Below are positions 6,379-13,248 of a DNA stretch of 28,513 bases, piece by piece. Origin of the DNA: a virus. The position numbers and the translations under genes are program-made. The stretch spans positions 1 to 28,513 of the IMG/VR virus record IMGVR_UViG_3300032278_001453. One strand, 5' to 3'. Under the pieces are notes generated by a model. It was not told the origin of the DNA, did no database searches, and saw only the letters and a program-made list of their open reading frames with translations. Each line of letters begins with the position of its first letter. The first letter of the stretch is position 1.

Positions 6379-7122
6379 TTACCTACTAACTGCTGACTTG
6401 TGAAAGAATTTTCTATACCCACCACGAAAAACTGAGCCTACTTTACGAGCGCAAGCATTTTCTCTAGAGAGAAGCCTACCCCCACCATCCGTTGTGAAGC
6501 CAAGTTCCTGCTGAAAAGTTTCTCGCTTAAATGGAATCATCTGTACTAACGGAGTTCCTGCCTTAATGACACCTTCATAATCTGAAGGAGCTTTCCATAT
6601 AAAAGGAATGTTAATATATGTAGTAAACTCATCTGAACAGATTATACCAGCCACAGCCTCAAATCTACTATCCCTATTATTCATAGGAGGTATACATAAC
6701 ATTGAGTAATCTTTAGGAGTTTTAAGTATCCAGGGCGAATTGAACTTCAAAGTCACAGGACAAGAAGACATTTCCTTAAAGGGTTCAAACGCTTTGGATG
6801 CATCAGGATTTTGGCTTTGTATAACCTTATAGTCAAGAGTCTCCCCCCAACTAAACTTAGGTACAGTCCCACCTTCTACCTCAAACCCCATTGGTTCCAC
6901 GTAAATATCTGTCCATAGTGGAAGTATGTATCCTTGCAACATACTATCTAGTACAGCTGGACAACCCTTAAAACTTAATTGTGTAGAATAATATTCTTTT
7001 GCGCCTGGAAGGTCAATGCTTGCATCTTTGTACCATTGTGGTAAAGCTTGTGAAGCTGGTACAATGGGTTCTATAAATTCCCATTTAGAGTCACGTTGGA
7101 ATTCAATCTTAACAGGTTTCAT
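6379..7122 (-). CDS. DUF6065-like protein, copy A
   Basis: 247 residues. The order PIVPASQALPQWYKDAS, FKGCPAVLDSMLQGYILPLW, LKFNSPWILKTPKDYSMLC, a 'GIICSDEFTTYINIPFIWK' strand pair and IKAGTPLVQMIPFKRETFQQ resembles the uncharacterised DUF6065 family, whose members share a 'W-L-x-T-P-x-G-Y / G-x-P-x-x-Q-x-x-P-x-x-R' pattern. It is a paralogue of the gene at 10917-11690. AAAGGAT precedes the ATG. The fold is probably all-beta, and no catalytic residues can be named. The family name is a motif-based inference; the paralogy is directly visible. Confidence 0.6.
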   Translation of the reverse strand: MKPVKIEFQRDSKWEFIEPIVPASQALPQWYKDASIDLPGAKEYYSTQLSFKGCPAVLDSMLQGYILPLWTDIYVEPMGFEVEGGTVPKFSWGETLDYKVIQSQNPDASKAFEPFKEMSSCPVTLKFNSPWILKTPKDYSMLCIPPMNNRDSRFEAVAGIICSDEFTTYINIPFIWKAPSDYEGVIKAGTPLVQMIPFKRETFQQELGFTTDGGGRLLSRENACARKVGSVFRGGYRKFFHKSAVSR

Positions 7123-7551
7123 TTATCCTTTCCTCAGTTGTAGACCATACTTTGTAATCAATGCAATTGCGACATCAATCTCGTCTTCTAATTCATCAAT
7201 ATAATTTTGAAGCCCCTCAGTTTCTTCCTTCTCCCGTAACTCAATAGCTAACTGTAAGGAATCAATGGTTCTATTGGATTCTTCCAACACCCCTTCTAAT
7301 ACTGTAGTATGCCCCAAAGCGGCACTAAGTTTTTCCTGTAATTGAGCAGACTTTTTCATCCATAAATCTGCTTGATGTGCAGCATCTTTATATTCCCTAA
7401 GGGAGGCTGTTGATGTAGACAGAGATACTTTAAGAGAGGCTATCTCTTTCCGCAGCTGTATTTTTTCTTCATCTACAACTATAATTTCATGCTTATGTTC
7501 TTGTTTTTGTTTAAATAACAAGGCTATTAATTTTTGTAATACTGTCAACAT
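7123..7551 (-). CDS. Coiled-coil protein, 142 aa
   Basis: The N-terminus has a short amphipathic or hydrophobic helix (MLTVLQKLIALLFKQKQEHK), possibly a peripheral membrane anchor. The rest is a continuous coiled coil (EKIQLRKEIASLKVSLSTST ... GLQNYIDELEDEIDVAIALI). AGGAG is 9 nt before ATG 7551. Its TAA abuts the next ATG directly. Not recognised. Confidence 0.6.
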   Translation of the reverse strand: MLTVLQKLIALLFKQKQEHKHEIIVVDEEKIQLRKEIASLKVSLSTSTASLREYKDAAHQADLWMKKSAQLQEKLSAALGHTTVLEGVLEESNRTIDSLQLAIELREKEETEGLQNYIDELEDEIDVAIALITKYGLQLRKG

Positions 7552-7554
7552 AAC

Positions 7555-7686
7555 TTAATCTCCTCTCTCTAATTCCTCTTGAAGCTGTTTTAAATGTTCT
7601 GCACACATTTGTAATCTAGTTCCTGGCCCCAGTTGAATTGAGCCAACGATAGCTTTCTTACAGCCAACCATTTCACAGCGTTTCAT
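7555..7686 (-). CDS. Cys/His mini-protein, 43 aa
   Basis: ATG 7686 overlaps the TGA of the upstream gene (ATGA); TAA is at 7555. The sequence starts MKRCEMVGCKKAIVGSIQLG and later has LQMCAEHLKQL. The three Cys plus one His (C4, C9, C28, H31) fit a small zinc-binding knuckle. The C-terminus is a charged helix. Clear coupling supports expression. No family is recognised. Confidence 0.5.
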   Translation of the reverse strand: MKRCEMVGCKKAIVGSIQLGPGTRLQMCAEHLKQLQEELERGD

Positions 7687-7952
7687 ATGTATTGTTCTAA
7701 CAAATCCTTACGAGGATGTTTCTCTTCATTCGGGTCACGATATTTTACTTGTCCATTATACATCAAGCCTATATAATGCTGGGCTGAATGTACAGACTCA
7801 AAGATTTCATGCGAAGCATGTATATAATTATTCTTTTGAATAGATACTAATGTGTGGGACGGTGGATATTTATGTATATATATTGTTTCATCTGCCAATA
7901 CACATTCCCAACACGCTGCATAATGATTCCATCTAAAGGTTATTCTATCCAT
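7683..7952 (-). CDS. Hypothetical protein, 89 aa
   Basis: AAGGAG lies 5 nt before ATG 7952. The product is rich in His, Tyr and Trp (MDRITFRWNHYAACWECVLA, NYIHASHEIFESVHSAQHYI) and looks like a small beta-sheet protein ending in a charged helix. Not recognised. It begins downstream of a strong hairpin (7976-8002), which may modulate its translation or separate it from the 76-residue gene. Confidence 0.58.
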   Translation of the reverse strand: MDRITFRWNHYAACWECVLADETIYIHKYPPSHTLVSIQKNNYIHASHEIFESVHSAQHYIGLMYNGQVKYRDPNEEKHPRKDLLEQYI

Positions 7953-7975
7953 ATTCTCCTTCTATGACTGAAATA

Positions 7976-8002
7976 CCCCCCAATAGTTATTCGGTTGGGG
8001 GG
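7976..8002 (-). terminator. Perfect GC hairpin between two small genes
   Basis: CCCCCCAA (7976-7983) pairs perfectly with TTGGGGGG (7995-8002) across an 11-nt loop. On the minus strand the stem is followed by TATTTCAG, with only a weak U run, so it may be a leaky terminator, an mRNA-stability element or a pause site rather than a full stop. It lies between the stop at 8028 and the start at 7952. A GGAGGTGG without a matching ORF sits just upstream of the hairpin. Confidence 0.5.
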
Positions 8003-8027
8003 CATCCAGAGATGAAGACCACCTCCT

Positions 8028-8258
8028 TTAATCGGGAATTACAAGGTCATCCAAAAACTTTATTACAGCTTTATCAAATTCCTTGACTTCCTTTAAAAGA
8101 GCATCCTTAGTCTTCTTATCTACTTCTTTATTTTTAGCTATTTTTGTTATTGCTACACCAATATCTATAGCTTCATCCACTACAGATTTAGCATTGGCTT
8201 TAGCACTCTTATTCAAAGTGAAAAACGCAACAGCTAGATTAATCGCTTTAGCTAACAT
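8028..8258 (-). CDS. Lys/Ala-rich helical protein, 76 aa
   Basis: AGGAGG is 8 nt before ATG 8258. An amphipathic N-terminal helix (MLAKAINLAVAFFTLNKSAK) leads to Lys/Asp-rich helices (KNKEVDKKTKDALLKEVKEF). It could associate with membranes or nucleic acid. Not recognised. The start overlaps the upstream zinc-ribbon gene by 11 bp. Confidence 0.6.
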   Translation of the reverse strand: MLAKAINLAVAFFTLNKSAKANAKSVVDEAIDIGVAITKIAKNKEVDKKTKDALLKEVKEFDKAVIKFLDDLVIPD

Positions 8259-8430
8259 TCCGTTTGCCTCCTGATATTAATGTCGTTTTGGTTTCGCCTG
8301 TAACCAAACCCAATTCCAAGGCTGTTTTCATATGGCTTTTAACTACATCTGTTCCACACTTCGGACAATTAACCATGTGACTTTTCCATTGCCAACCACA
8401 AGCACCACACTCAAACTCTATAACACCCAT
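8248..8430 (-). CDS. Zinc-ribbon protein, 60 aa
   Basis: Two CxxC knuckles, C8-x2-C11 (FECGACGWQW) and C22-x2-C25 (NCPKCGT), 10 residues apart, form a typical zinc ribbon. A short Thr/Lys-rich tail follows. AGGAG precedes ATG 8430. Such mini-ribbons in phages often bind nucleic acid or host RNA polymerase, but no specific partner is shown here. Confidence 0.65.
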   Translation of the reverse strand: MGVIEFECGACGWQWKSHMVNCPKCGTDVVKSHMKTALELGLVTGETKTTLISGGKRNVS

Positions 8431-8433
8431 AAT

Positions 8434-8736
8434 TTACTCTCCTGTCCAATCTAAATTCGGTTCATCGTTTGGGCCGTTATCCCAAAGGTTATCTATCTCC
8501 TTCACAGAATTCGCTACATAATACCCTAGCATATACGCCGCTTGTGCTAGAGTCTTTGCATCAGAACGAGGGTCTTGCGTTACAGCTTGGTATAGTAAAT
8601 ACAACGCCCCGTCAATGCCAGGAGCTTTCAACAAAGCCTGATAACGTTCCTCTATCATAGAATCGTCCCTGTCTCCTAAAGCTGTTTTAAGTAAACTAGC
8701 CCCTAGATACAATTCCGTATTCGATTCGGTATTCAT
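8434..8736 (-). CDS. Helical hypothetical protein, 100 aa
   Basis: ATG 8736 overlaps the TGA of the upstream gene (ATGA) and has no Shine-Dalgarno, so it is probably translationally coupled. The helical repeats (LYLGASLLKTALGDRDDSMI, TLAQAAYMLGYYVANSVKEI) resemble an all-alpha TPR-like bundle, ending in an acidic tail. Not recognised. Confidence 0.55.
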   Translation of the reverse strand: MNTESNTELYLGASLLKTALGDRDDSMIEERYQALLKAPGIDGALYLLYQAVTQDPRSDAKTLAQAAYMLGYYVANSVKEIDNLWDNGPNDEPNLDWTGE

Positions 8737-8948
8737 ATAATATGTTTTTTTATAAAATTTAGTCTAAACATTCCTGCTACACACAAACTAAAAATTATAC
8801 CCCCTAGTATTATAATTCCAATATTTACATCAGTATAACGTCCTGCGAATACTAATGCCATATCTTCAAAAAAGTGAAGAGTTCCAATTAGTACTGAAGC
8901 TAAAGTAAATTTTATGGCCCCACCACTATGTGAATGAAATAACCCCAT
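8733..8948 (-). CDS. Two-span membrane protein, 71 aa
   Basis: Two hydrophobic segments: about 14-34 (FTLASVLIGTLHFFEDMALV) and 42-62 (NIGIIILGGIIFSLCVAGMF). The C-terminus is basic (LNFIKKHII). Both termini would lie on the same side. It starts as TAATG with the thyX stop. A holin is possible by size and span count, but lysis genes are not obvious nearby. Confidence 0.55.
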   Translation of the reverse strand: MGLFHSHSGGAIKFTLASVLIGTLHFFEDMALVFAGRYTDVNIGIIILGGIIFSLCVAGMFRLNFIKKHII

Positions 8949-9595
8949 TACTCTTCCTCCCTATATTGTACTAGATATTTCCAACTTATTGGAAATAGTG
9001 TAGCACATTCCTTATCTATTTGTCTAGCTATTTCCTGTGTTTCTTCCTGAGCATCGGGTTCCATTCGTAACTTGCATACTCTAGCGAAGGCAGCTAAGGA
9101 ACCTGTCCAATACCATTCCGTGTACATAGACAACGGTAGAATCATCCTGGCTTGTTCAGCAGCTACGCCTTGTTCTAGTAACTCTTGATACAAATGTTTA
9201 CAATGAAGCGTTGTCATTGCTATATCCTTTTCTAACTCCAACAGAATTTGAACATGTCCTGAAGAACCTTGCTTCTTATCTTCGGGTTTCCCTCTCCATC
9301 CTTCTGGGCCTACCCCATAAAATACTGGAGCATCATCTACATAACGTCTACTCACCTCATTCCAAACTAGCCCAACTTGATGTTTAACTAGTTGTCTAGC
9401 CACAAAAACGGGAGCCGATATCCTAAACTGTATTTGAGGATGCCCAAACGGAGTCCAGTGCCCATGTTGTGCTAGATATCTAATCAGACGTTCATCTGAA
9501 TCTTGCCATTCATCCCTATGTTTTCTAAATGAAACTCTTGCAGCATTTACTACGGTTAAATCTGTGCCTAAACTATCCACTAACTCTACTCGCAT
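8948..9595 (-). CDS. thyX: Flavin-dependent thymidylate synthase ThyX
   Basis: 215 residues, about the usual ThyX length. It converts dUMP to dTMP using methylenetetrahydrofolate and FAD/NADPH. The signature region at residues 67-85 reads RQLVKHQVGLVWNEVSRRY: the classic RHRx7S motif is present as K71-H72-Q73 with N79, E80, S82 and R84-Y85, so the first Arg is replaced by Lys and the third residue by Gln. R150 in EQARMILPLSMYTEW matches the conserved dUMP/flavin-binding arginine, and FARVCKLRM supplies the last conserved block. The active enzyme is a homotetramer in the cytoplasm. Phages use it to keep the dTTP supply up. It follows the oxygenase cluster after 8 bp. Confidence 0.93.
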   Translation of the reverse strand: MRVELVDSLGTDLTVVNAARVSFRKHRDEWQDSDERLIRYLAQHGHWTPFGHPQIQFRISAPVFVARQLVKHQVGLVWNEVSRRYVDDAPVFYGVGPEGWRGKPEDKKQGSSGHVQILLELEKDIAMTTLHCKHLYQELLEQGVAAEQARMILPLSMYTEWYWTGSLAAFARVCKLRMEPDAQEETQEIARQIDKECATLFPISWKYLVQYREEE

Positions 9596-9603
9596 TTTTC
9601 CTC

Positions 9604-10170
9604 CTACTTTTTTATATCTACTAAATGAGCAGCTGCCATATAGTTAAACGAAACAGCTAATCGTTCCCCATTACTTTTAATGGTTTCTACTCCATGTTTA
9701 GTACTACCACTGAATATTACTAATTGCCCCGTTAATGGTTCAATGTTATGTTCCAATTCAGGAAAGAACAAAGTACCAGCATAATCTTTTGGTATGTCTA
9801 AATAAAAGACTCCACTCCATATAGAGGGCCAATGATTATGTACTTTAATGTAGTCATCCTTTTTATATAGAATCCCCCACATATTTGTAATACCTACTTC
9901 AAACGGCGTAGTCATACAATTTGGTATGAGGTTAGGTAAGTATTCTACCACACTATTGATTTCCTTTTCTAACTCTGTAAACCCAGGAGTGTTTTGCATG
10001 AATAAATCAGTCATGCAGGCGTTAGCCCCTACTGGATTATTGGCTTTGTCTCCACTATCCCTTATAGTTTGTATAATAGTATCTTTTGTAGCAGTACTAA
10101 TTTGTAAGGCTGTTGTAAATATACTATCAGACCCTTGTAAGGGAAAGTGTTGAGAAGCTATTTCTGACAT
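9604..10170 (-). CDS. 2OG-Fe(II) oxygenase, TIGR02466-like, copy 1
   Basis: The start is ATG 10170, coupled as TAATG to the Cys-rich peptide gene. A longer frame to 10209 exists but has no ribosome site. The 188-residue protein has KVHNHWPSIWSGVFYLDIP (His111 and His113), a KDYAGTLFFPELEHNIEPLT strand pair, STKHGVET (His159) and ERLAVSFN (Arg170, 2-oxoglutarate-binding). This is the HxH...H...R layout of the 2OG-FeII_Oxy_5 / TIGR02466 family, cytosolic non-haem iron dioxygenases found in many phages of unknown substrate. It is a close paralogue of 10336-10905 and lies directly upstream of thyX. Confidence 0.85.
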   Translation of the reverse strand: MSEIASQHFPLQGSDSIFTTALQISTATKDTIIQTIRDSGDKANNPVGANACMTDLFMQNTPGFTELEKEINSVVEYLPNLIPNCMTTPFEVGITNMWGILYKKDDYIKVHNHWPSIWSGVFYLDIPKDYAGTLFFPELEHNIEPLTGQLVIFSGSTKHGVETIKSNGERLAVSFNYMAAAHLVDIKK

Positions 10171-10325
10171 TACGGTTGTGTATCCCACTCCTCTTCTTCT
10201 TCGTGGCATTTTTCACAATCACATTTCATGCAATCACATTCTCTTTTTTCTCCGAAAGTAGCTTGGTCACAAGTACACTCTTCGCATGAACAGTCTGGGT
10301 CTTTAGGCCATAATTTAATATTCAT
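10170..10325 (-). CDS. Metallothionein-like Cys-rich peptide, 51 aa
   Basis: The start is ATG 10325 with TTAGGAG 7 nt upstream. An in-frame start at 10364 would lie inside the preceding gene. The 51-residue peptide begins MNIKLWPKDPDCSCEECTCD and has nine Cys in two clusters: CxCxxCxC, then, after about 12 residues, CxCxxCxCxxC (ECDCMKCDCEKCHEEEEEWD). The rest is acidic. Such dense CxC/CxxC spacing is the hallmark of metallothioneins and similar soft-metal-binding peptides. Its TAA overlaps the ATG of oxygenase copy 1, and it follows oxygenase copy 2 by 10 bp, so it may store or deliver Fe or Zn to, or protect, these enzymes (inference). Confidence 0.7.
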   Translation of the reverse strand: MNIKLWPKDPDCSCEECTCDQATFGEKRECDCMKCDCEKCHEEEEEWDTQP

Positions 10326-10335
10326 ATACTTTCTC

Positions 10336-10905
10336 CTAAGTTTTATAATTAACCATGCCATCAAAGTTAAAGGATATAGCTATCCTTTCTTGTGTGCTTT
10401 TTAACGTGTGTACACCATGCATAGTTCTTGATTCAAAGATAACTAATTGGTTTTTTACAGGTTCAATATGGTGTTCTAAATTCGGGAATAAGAGTGCCCC
10501 AGAATAGTCCGTTGGTATTTCTAAATAGAAAACTCCACTCCAGGCAGCAGGCCAATGGTTATGCATAACCGCAGATTCTCCTGTACAGTAGAGCAATCCC
10601 CACATGTCTCGTAGAACAATTTGATGATTCCCCCTCTTCTTTTTTGATATTTCTGTTACTCTTGTAGTAATTTCATGTCCTAGCATATCAAATCCAGGCT
10701 TATCTTGCATACGCCACTCCGTCATAAAAGCTTTAACATTGGATGATGCATATGGAATACCTTCATCTGCTTCTTTTAAATTACGAATGGTTTTAATCAA
10801 GCCGTTATGTACACCAGTAGGTAAAACTATCTCAGTAGTATACACACTCTCCTGTTCTGAGGACGTAAACTCTTCACATTGTATTGGCTTTTCTCTATCA
10901 CTCAC
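10336..10905 (-). CDS. 2OG-Fe(II) oxygenase, TIGR02466-like, copy 2
   Basis: GTG start at 10905 with AAAGGAT upstream. The 189-residue protein has AVMHNHWPAAWSGVFYLEIP (His115, His117), TDYSGALLFPNLEHHIEPV, SRTMHGVHTL (His163) and ERIAISFN (Arg174). The organisation and spacing match copy 1 (HNHWP...WSGVFYL, LEHxIEP, HGV.T.KS, ER.A.SFN), so the pair arose by duplication. The N-terminal half differs more than the catalytic half. It is cytosolic and its substrate is unknown. It lies between a DUF6065-like gene and the Cys-rich peptide. Confidence 0.84.
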   Translation of the reverse strand: MSDREKPIQCEEFTSSEQESVYTTEIVLPTGVHNGLIKTIRNLKEADEGIPYASSNVKAFMTEWRMQDKPGFDMLGHEITTRVTEISKKKRGNHQIVLRDMWGLLYCTGESAVMHNHWPAAWSGVFYLEIPTDYSGALLFPNLEHHIEPVKNQLVIFESRTMHGVHTLKSTQERIAISFNFDGMVNYKT

Positions 10906-10916
10906 AATAACATCCT

Positions 10917-11690
10917 TTAAATAAAATTAACGGGACACCCATGACGTTTACGATAACTGTCTTCAAAAGTAGTTGATAACGCATTCCGTTCTTGCTGCAT
11001 TTCCAACCATGTTTCATCCCCATCTTGACATTTCATATAAGAAATTTCATGTTTCCATTCTTCTCGTTTAATGGGAATAAGTTGTACTAAAGGAGTACCT
11101 TGTTTAATCACTTCCTCAAATGGATATTTAATATGGAAGAAAAAAGTTATTTGGTTTCTATAAGTATCCGTATTAACTAAACCAGTAAGTGTTTTAATAG
11201 CTGGATGCGGTTTAGATTCATCATTAAATGGAGACGTAATTAATGTTGAATACCCTGGAGGAGTTTTAATTAGCCAGGGATTACAAAACGCCATTGAACT
11301 GCCTTTAATAGAATCTTTTAATTCTGGAATATTGCCCCAAGAATCCCAATTTCTATGTTCTATCATTTCAGTACTAGGATAATTATAGGGAGGCATCTTT
11401 GGTGGAGCTACAGAAGGGACAAACTTTGGACAGCCCTCTTCACCACAGGTACATGAAGTATAAGAAAATGCTAAATCAGACCACAAAGGAATTATATAAC
11501 CAGTTCTCATAATATCCACAAAAGGCACACATCGTTTATATGTACTTCCTTGAGGAGAACCAGGGACTCTCCCATTATTTACCCGTGTGGGGTCATCTTT
11601 AAACCATTGTGGTAAAGCTAAATGGGCAGGAACGGGTTCTGGAAAGGCTCCTTTAAATGTCTCATCTATTACAAACTCCATTGTTTCCAT
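10917..11690 (-). CDS. DUF6065-like protein, copy B
   Basis: 257 residues, paralogous to 6379-7122: PVPAHLALPQWFKDD, YKRCVPFVDIMRTGYIIPLW, MAFCNPWLIKTPPGYSTLI, TGLVNTDTYRNQITFFFHIK and IKQGTPLVQLIPIKREEWKH line up block for block. It adds a Cys-rich insert (SCTCGEEGCPKFVPS: CxC-x4-C) absent from copy A, perhaps a metal site. AGGAG precedes ATG 11690. It sits between oxygenase copy 2 and the 131-residue gene, so both DUF6065-like copies travel with this block. Function unknown. Confidence 0.62.
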   Translation of the reverse strand: METMEFVIDETFKGAFPEPVPAHLALPQWFKDDPTRVNNGRVPGSPQGSTYKRCVPFVDIMRTGYIIPLWSDLAFSYTSCTCGEEGCPKFVPSVAPPKMPPYNYPSTEMIEHRNWDSWGNIPELKDSIKGSSMAFCNPWLIKTPPGYSTLITSPFNDESKPHPAIKTLTGLVNTDTYRNQITFFFHIKYPFEEVIKQGTPLVQLIPIKREEWKHEISYMKCQDGDETWLEMQQERNALSTTFEDSYRKRHGCPVNFI

Positions 11691-11701
11691 ATACTTTTCT
11701 C

Positions 11702-12097
11702 CTAACTAACATCAAAATACCAACCGTATTCAGGCATCTCCTCCATTGAACCATTCAGAACGTTCTTATTAAAATCGAAAGTCATTTGAAAATCAGACCC
11801 AGATTGAACGAAATACCACTTTACAGACGGGTCTTTAAAAGCTGCCCTATACCGTTTCCCTTCATAGAAAGCTTCATCATTAGTATCATAGAAGAATTCC
11901 TGATTATCCAAAAAATATGCTTGTAAACTTTCTAACGTCATACAAGATAAATCAAACGTAGCTAACTCAGTTATACGTTCCTCATATATTTTTTGTTGTT
12001 CTTCAAAGTCCTCTGCATCTTTACCAGTTAAGGGCGTGTTCAACTGTGCCCATTGCTGGTCTGAATAAGGTTGTGCTTGAGGGGGATATTGTTGCAT
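11702..12097 (-). CDS. Hypothetical protein, 131 aa
   Basis: GGAGGTG precedes ATG 12097. A Gln/Pro-rich start (MQQYPPQAQPYSDQQWAQLN) leads to a helical, acidic middle and an aromatic beta-rich C-terminus (DPSVKWYFVQSGSDFQMTFD, EYGWYFDVS). No metal motif or span. Not recognised. It lies between two oxygenase-cluster genes in one operon. Confidence 0.6.
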   Translation of the reverse strand: MQQYPPQAQPYSDQQWAQLNTPLTGKDAEDFEEQQKIYEERITELATFDLSCMTLESLQAYFLDNQEFFYDTNDEAFYEGKRYRAAFKDPSVKWYFVQSGSDFQMTFDFNKNVLNGSMEEMPEYGWYFDVS

Positions 12098-12115
12098 TAT
12101 TACACCTCCAAAATA

Positions 12116-12820
12116 TTATCTATATTTATGATGTGGAAAATCTCTTGTCGTAGCAAAACCCATCCATAAATTAATAGAGAACCTATTGTCTTTAAATTCT
12201 CCTTCATGTTGAGTCTCATTTACCGCATGTATACATTTATTAGATTCAAAAAATATAGCAGTATTATGTACAGGTGTATATGCTAATTGGTCTTCAAGAG
12301 TTTTGCCAGTTAATATAAGTTCCCCACCTGTATACTGTTGTGGTTCCGTATTCCAGTGAACTACACAAGTAATAACCCTTTCATGAGGGAATTCATTTGA
12401 AGTATCTTTATGCCACCCATAAAAATCACACATACCATAAGAACTTAATATGGTTTCCATGTGTGTGGTTTGAGCAATTATGGGGAACAACCCTGGTAAC
12501 TTTTTAAACGTGCCAAGAAAAGATTGGTTTGTTAGAGCTACTTCTAATTGCGATAGAATAATGCTCTTCTCTCTTCGCTTATTATAATAACCATCTAAAT
12601 ATACAACATCATTATGCCGTGTACCTAATTCTACTGTATTAGAAATGATTTCACATGTTTCGCATCCATCTAATTCTGGTAAATCGCCTATTTTGGCTGG
12701 TTCATACATAGGTTCTAACCATTGAGCCTCTTCCAAACATTTCCTAGCTGCTGGAATAGACATAAAGTTCTCTACTACTACATGAGGACTAGGACTTTCT
12801 TTATACTTTATCTTCTGCAT
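12116..12820 (-). CDS. 2OG-Fe(II) oxygenase, prolyl-4-hydroxylase-like
   Basis: 234 residues with the complete double-stranded beta-helix signature: H137-x-D139 (FYGWHKDTSNEF), GGELIL (165-170), the distal His198 (NKCIHAVNETQ) and Arg213 (NRFSINLWMGF), which should bind the 2-oxoglutarate C5 carboxylate. It belongs to the P4H/2OG-FeII_Oxy superfamily rather than to the TIGR02466 pair downstream. AGGTGG precedes ATG 12820. Such phage enzymes hydroxylate proteins or small molecules in the cytoplasm, and the target is unknown. First enzyme gene of the operon driven by the 13180-13208 promoter. Confidence 0.86.
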   Translation of the reverse strand: MQKIKYKESPSPHVVVENFMSIPAARKCLEEAQWLEPMYEPAKIGDLPELDGCETCEIISNTVELGTRHNDVVYLDGYYNKRREKSIILSQLEVALTNQSFLGTFKKLPGLFPIIAQTTHMETILSSYGMCDFYGWHKDTSNEFPHERVITCVVHWNTEPQQYTGGELILTGKTLEDQLAYTPVHNTAIFFESNKCIHAVNETQHEGEFKDNRFSINLWMGFATTRDFPHHKYR

Positions 12821-12828
12821 AGTTCCAC

Positions 12829-12975
12829 CTATTCTTTTTCTAAAATCTTCATGCTCAAAGCACCAATTAATGTTATACCACCTGTAGCAATCTCTGTCAA
12901 TCCCCAGTACATAGCAAAAAATGTGATACTCCCTAACAAACCAATGCTAAGGAGTATTTGAGGTCTAATCATCAT
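12829..12975 (-). CDS. Membrane mini-protein, 48 aa
   Basis: From tandem ATG codons at 12975/12972 to TAG 12829. Two hydrophobic stretches (ILLSIGLLGSITFFAMYWGL; ATGGITLIGAL) could be two short spans or a hairpin. It begins 2 bp after the 55-residue gene with no clear ribosome site, so it is likely read by coupling. Its end abuts the oxygenase gene. Not recognised. Confidence 0.5.
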   Translation of the reverse strand: MMIRPQILLSIGLLGSITFFAMYWGLTEIATGGITLIGALSMKILEKE

Positions 12976-12977
12976 GG

Positions 12978-13145
12978 TTATAAGTACTTGTAATATTCGG
13001 TTTGAATATTATCTACGTGTTTCTTACCACCATTATTTCTTAAATATTTATGATATTCTTCTGAATATCTTTTCTCAGTACAACAAACTTTAGTTATACC
13101 ACCTAGAATTAAAAACCCACATACACAAATAACAACTTCAACCAT
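12978..13145 (-). CDS. Small protein with hydrophobic Cys-containing N-terminus, 55 aa
   Basis: First gene after the 13180-13208 promoter. GGGAGG is 4 nt before ATG 13145. The N-terminus is hydrophobic with Cys residues (MVEVVICVCGFLILGGITKV, then CC), followed by a charged, Tyr-rich cytoplasmic-type tail. Probably a one-span membrane protein. No family is recognised. Confidence 0.55.
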   Translation of the reverse strand: MVEVVICVCGFLILGGITKVCCTEKRYSEEYHKYLRNNGGKKHVDNIQTEYYKYL

Positions 13146-13179
13146 AGAACCTCCCTATATATATTTATATTTCTACTAT

Positions 13180-13208
13180 ATTATACTCCTATTATATTGA
13201 GAAGTCAA
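13180..13208 (-). promoter_or_regulatory. Canonical sigma-70 promoter for the oxygenase operon
   Basis: On the minus strand TTGACT (13203-13208), 17 nt, then a perfect TATAAT (13180-13185). It is in a very AT-rich 100-bp gap upstream of the 55-residue gene and would drive the run of leftward genes from 13145 onward. The best promoter match in the window. Confidence 0.85.
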
Positions 13209-13248
13209 ATACTTTTAGGGGGAATATATAGTATTTAATAATATAGGG

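Noticed and set aside
9604-10209. Longer start for oxygenase copy 1 (Arg-rich N-terminus)
   Set aside because: The extension lies inside the Cys-rich peptide gene, has no ribosome site of its own, and the TAATG coupling at 10170 explains the start.
9604-12820. Idea that the 2OG enzymes with ThyX make a modified thymine in phage DNA (TET/JBP-type)
   Set aside because: The motifs match TIGR02466 and prolyl-4-hydroxylase types, not TET/JBP, and no dUMP hydroxymethylase, kinase or glycosyltransferase is present. It stays possible only as a remote speculation.
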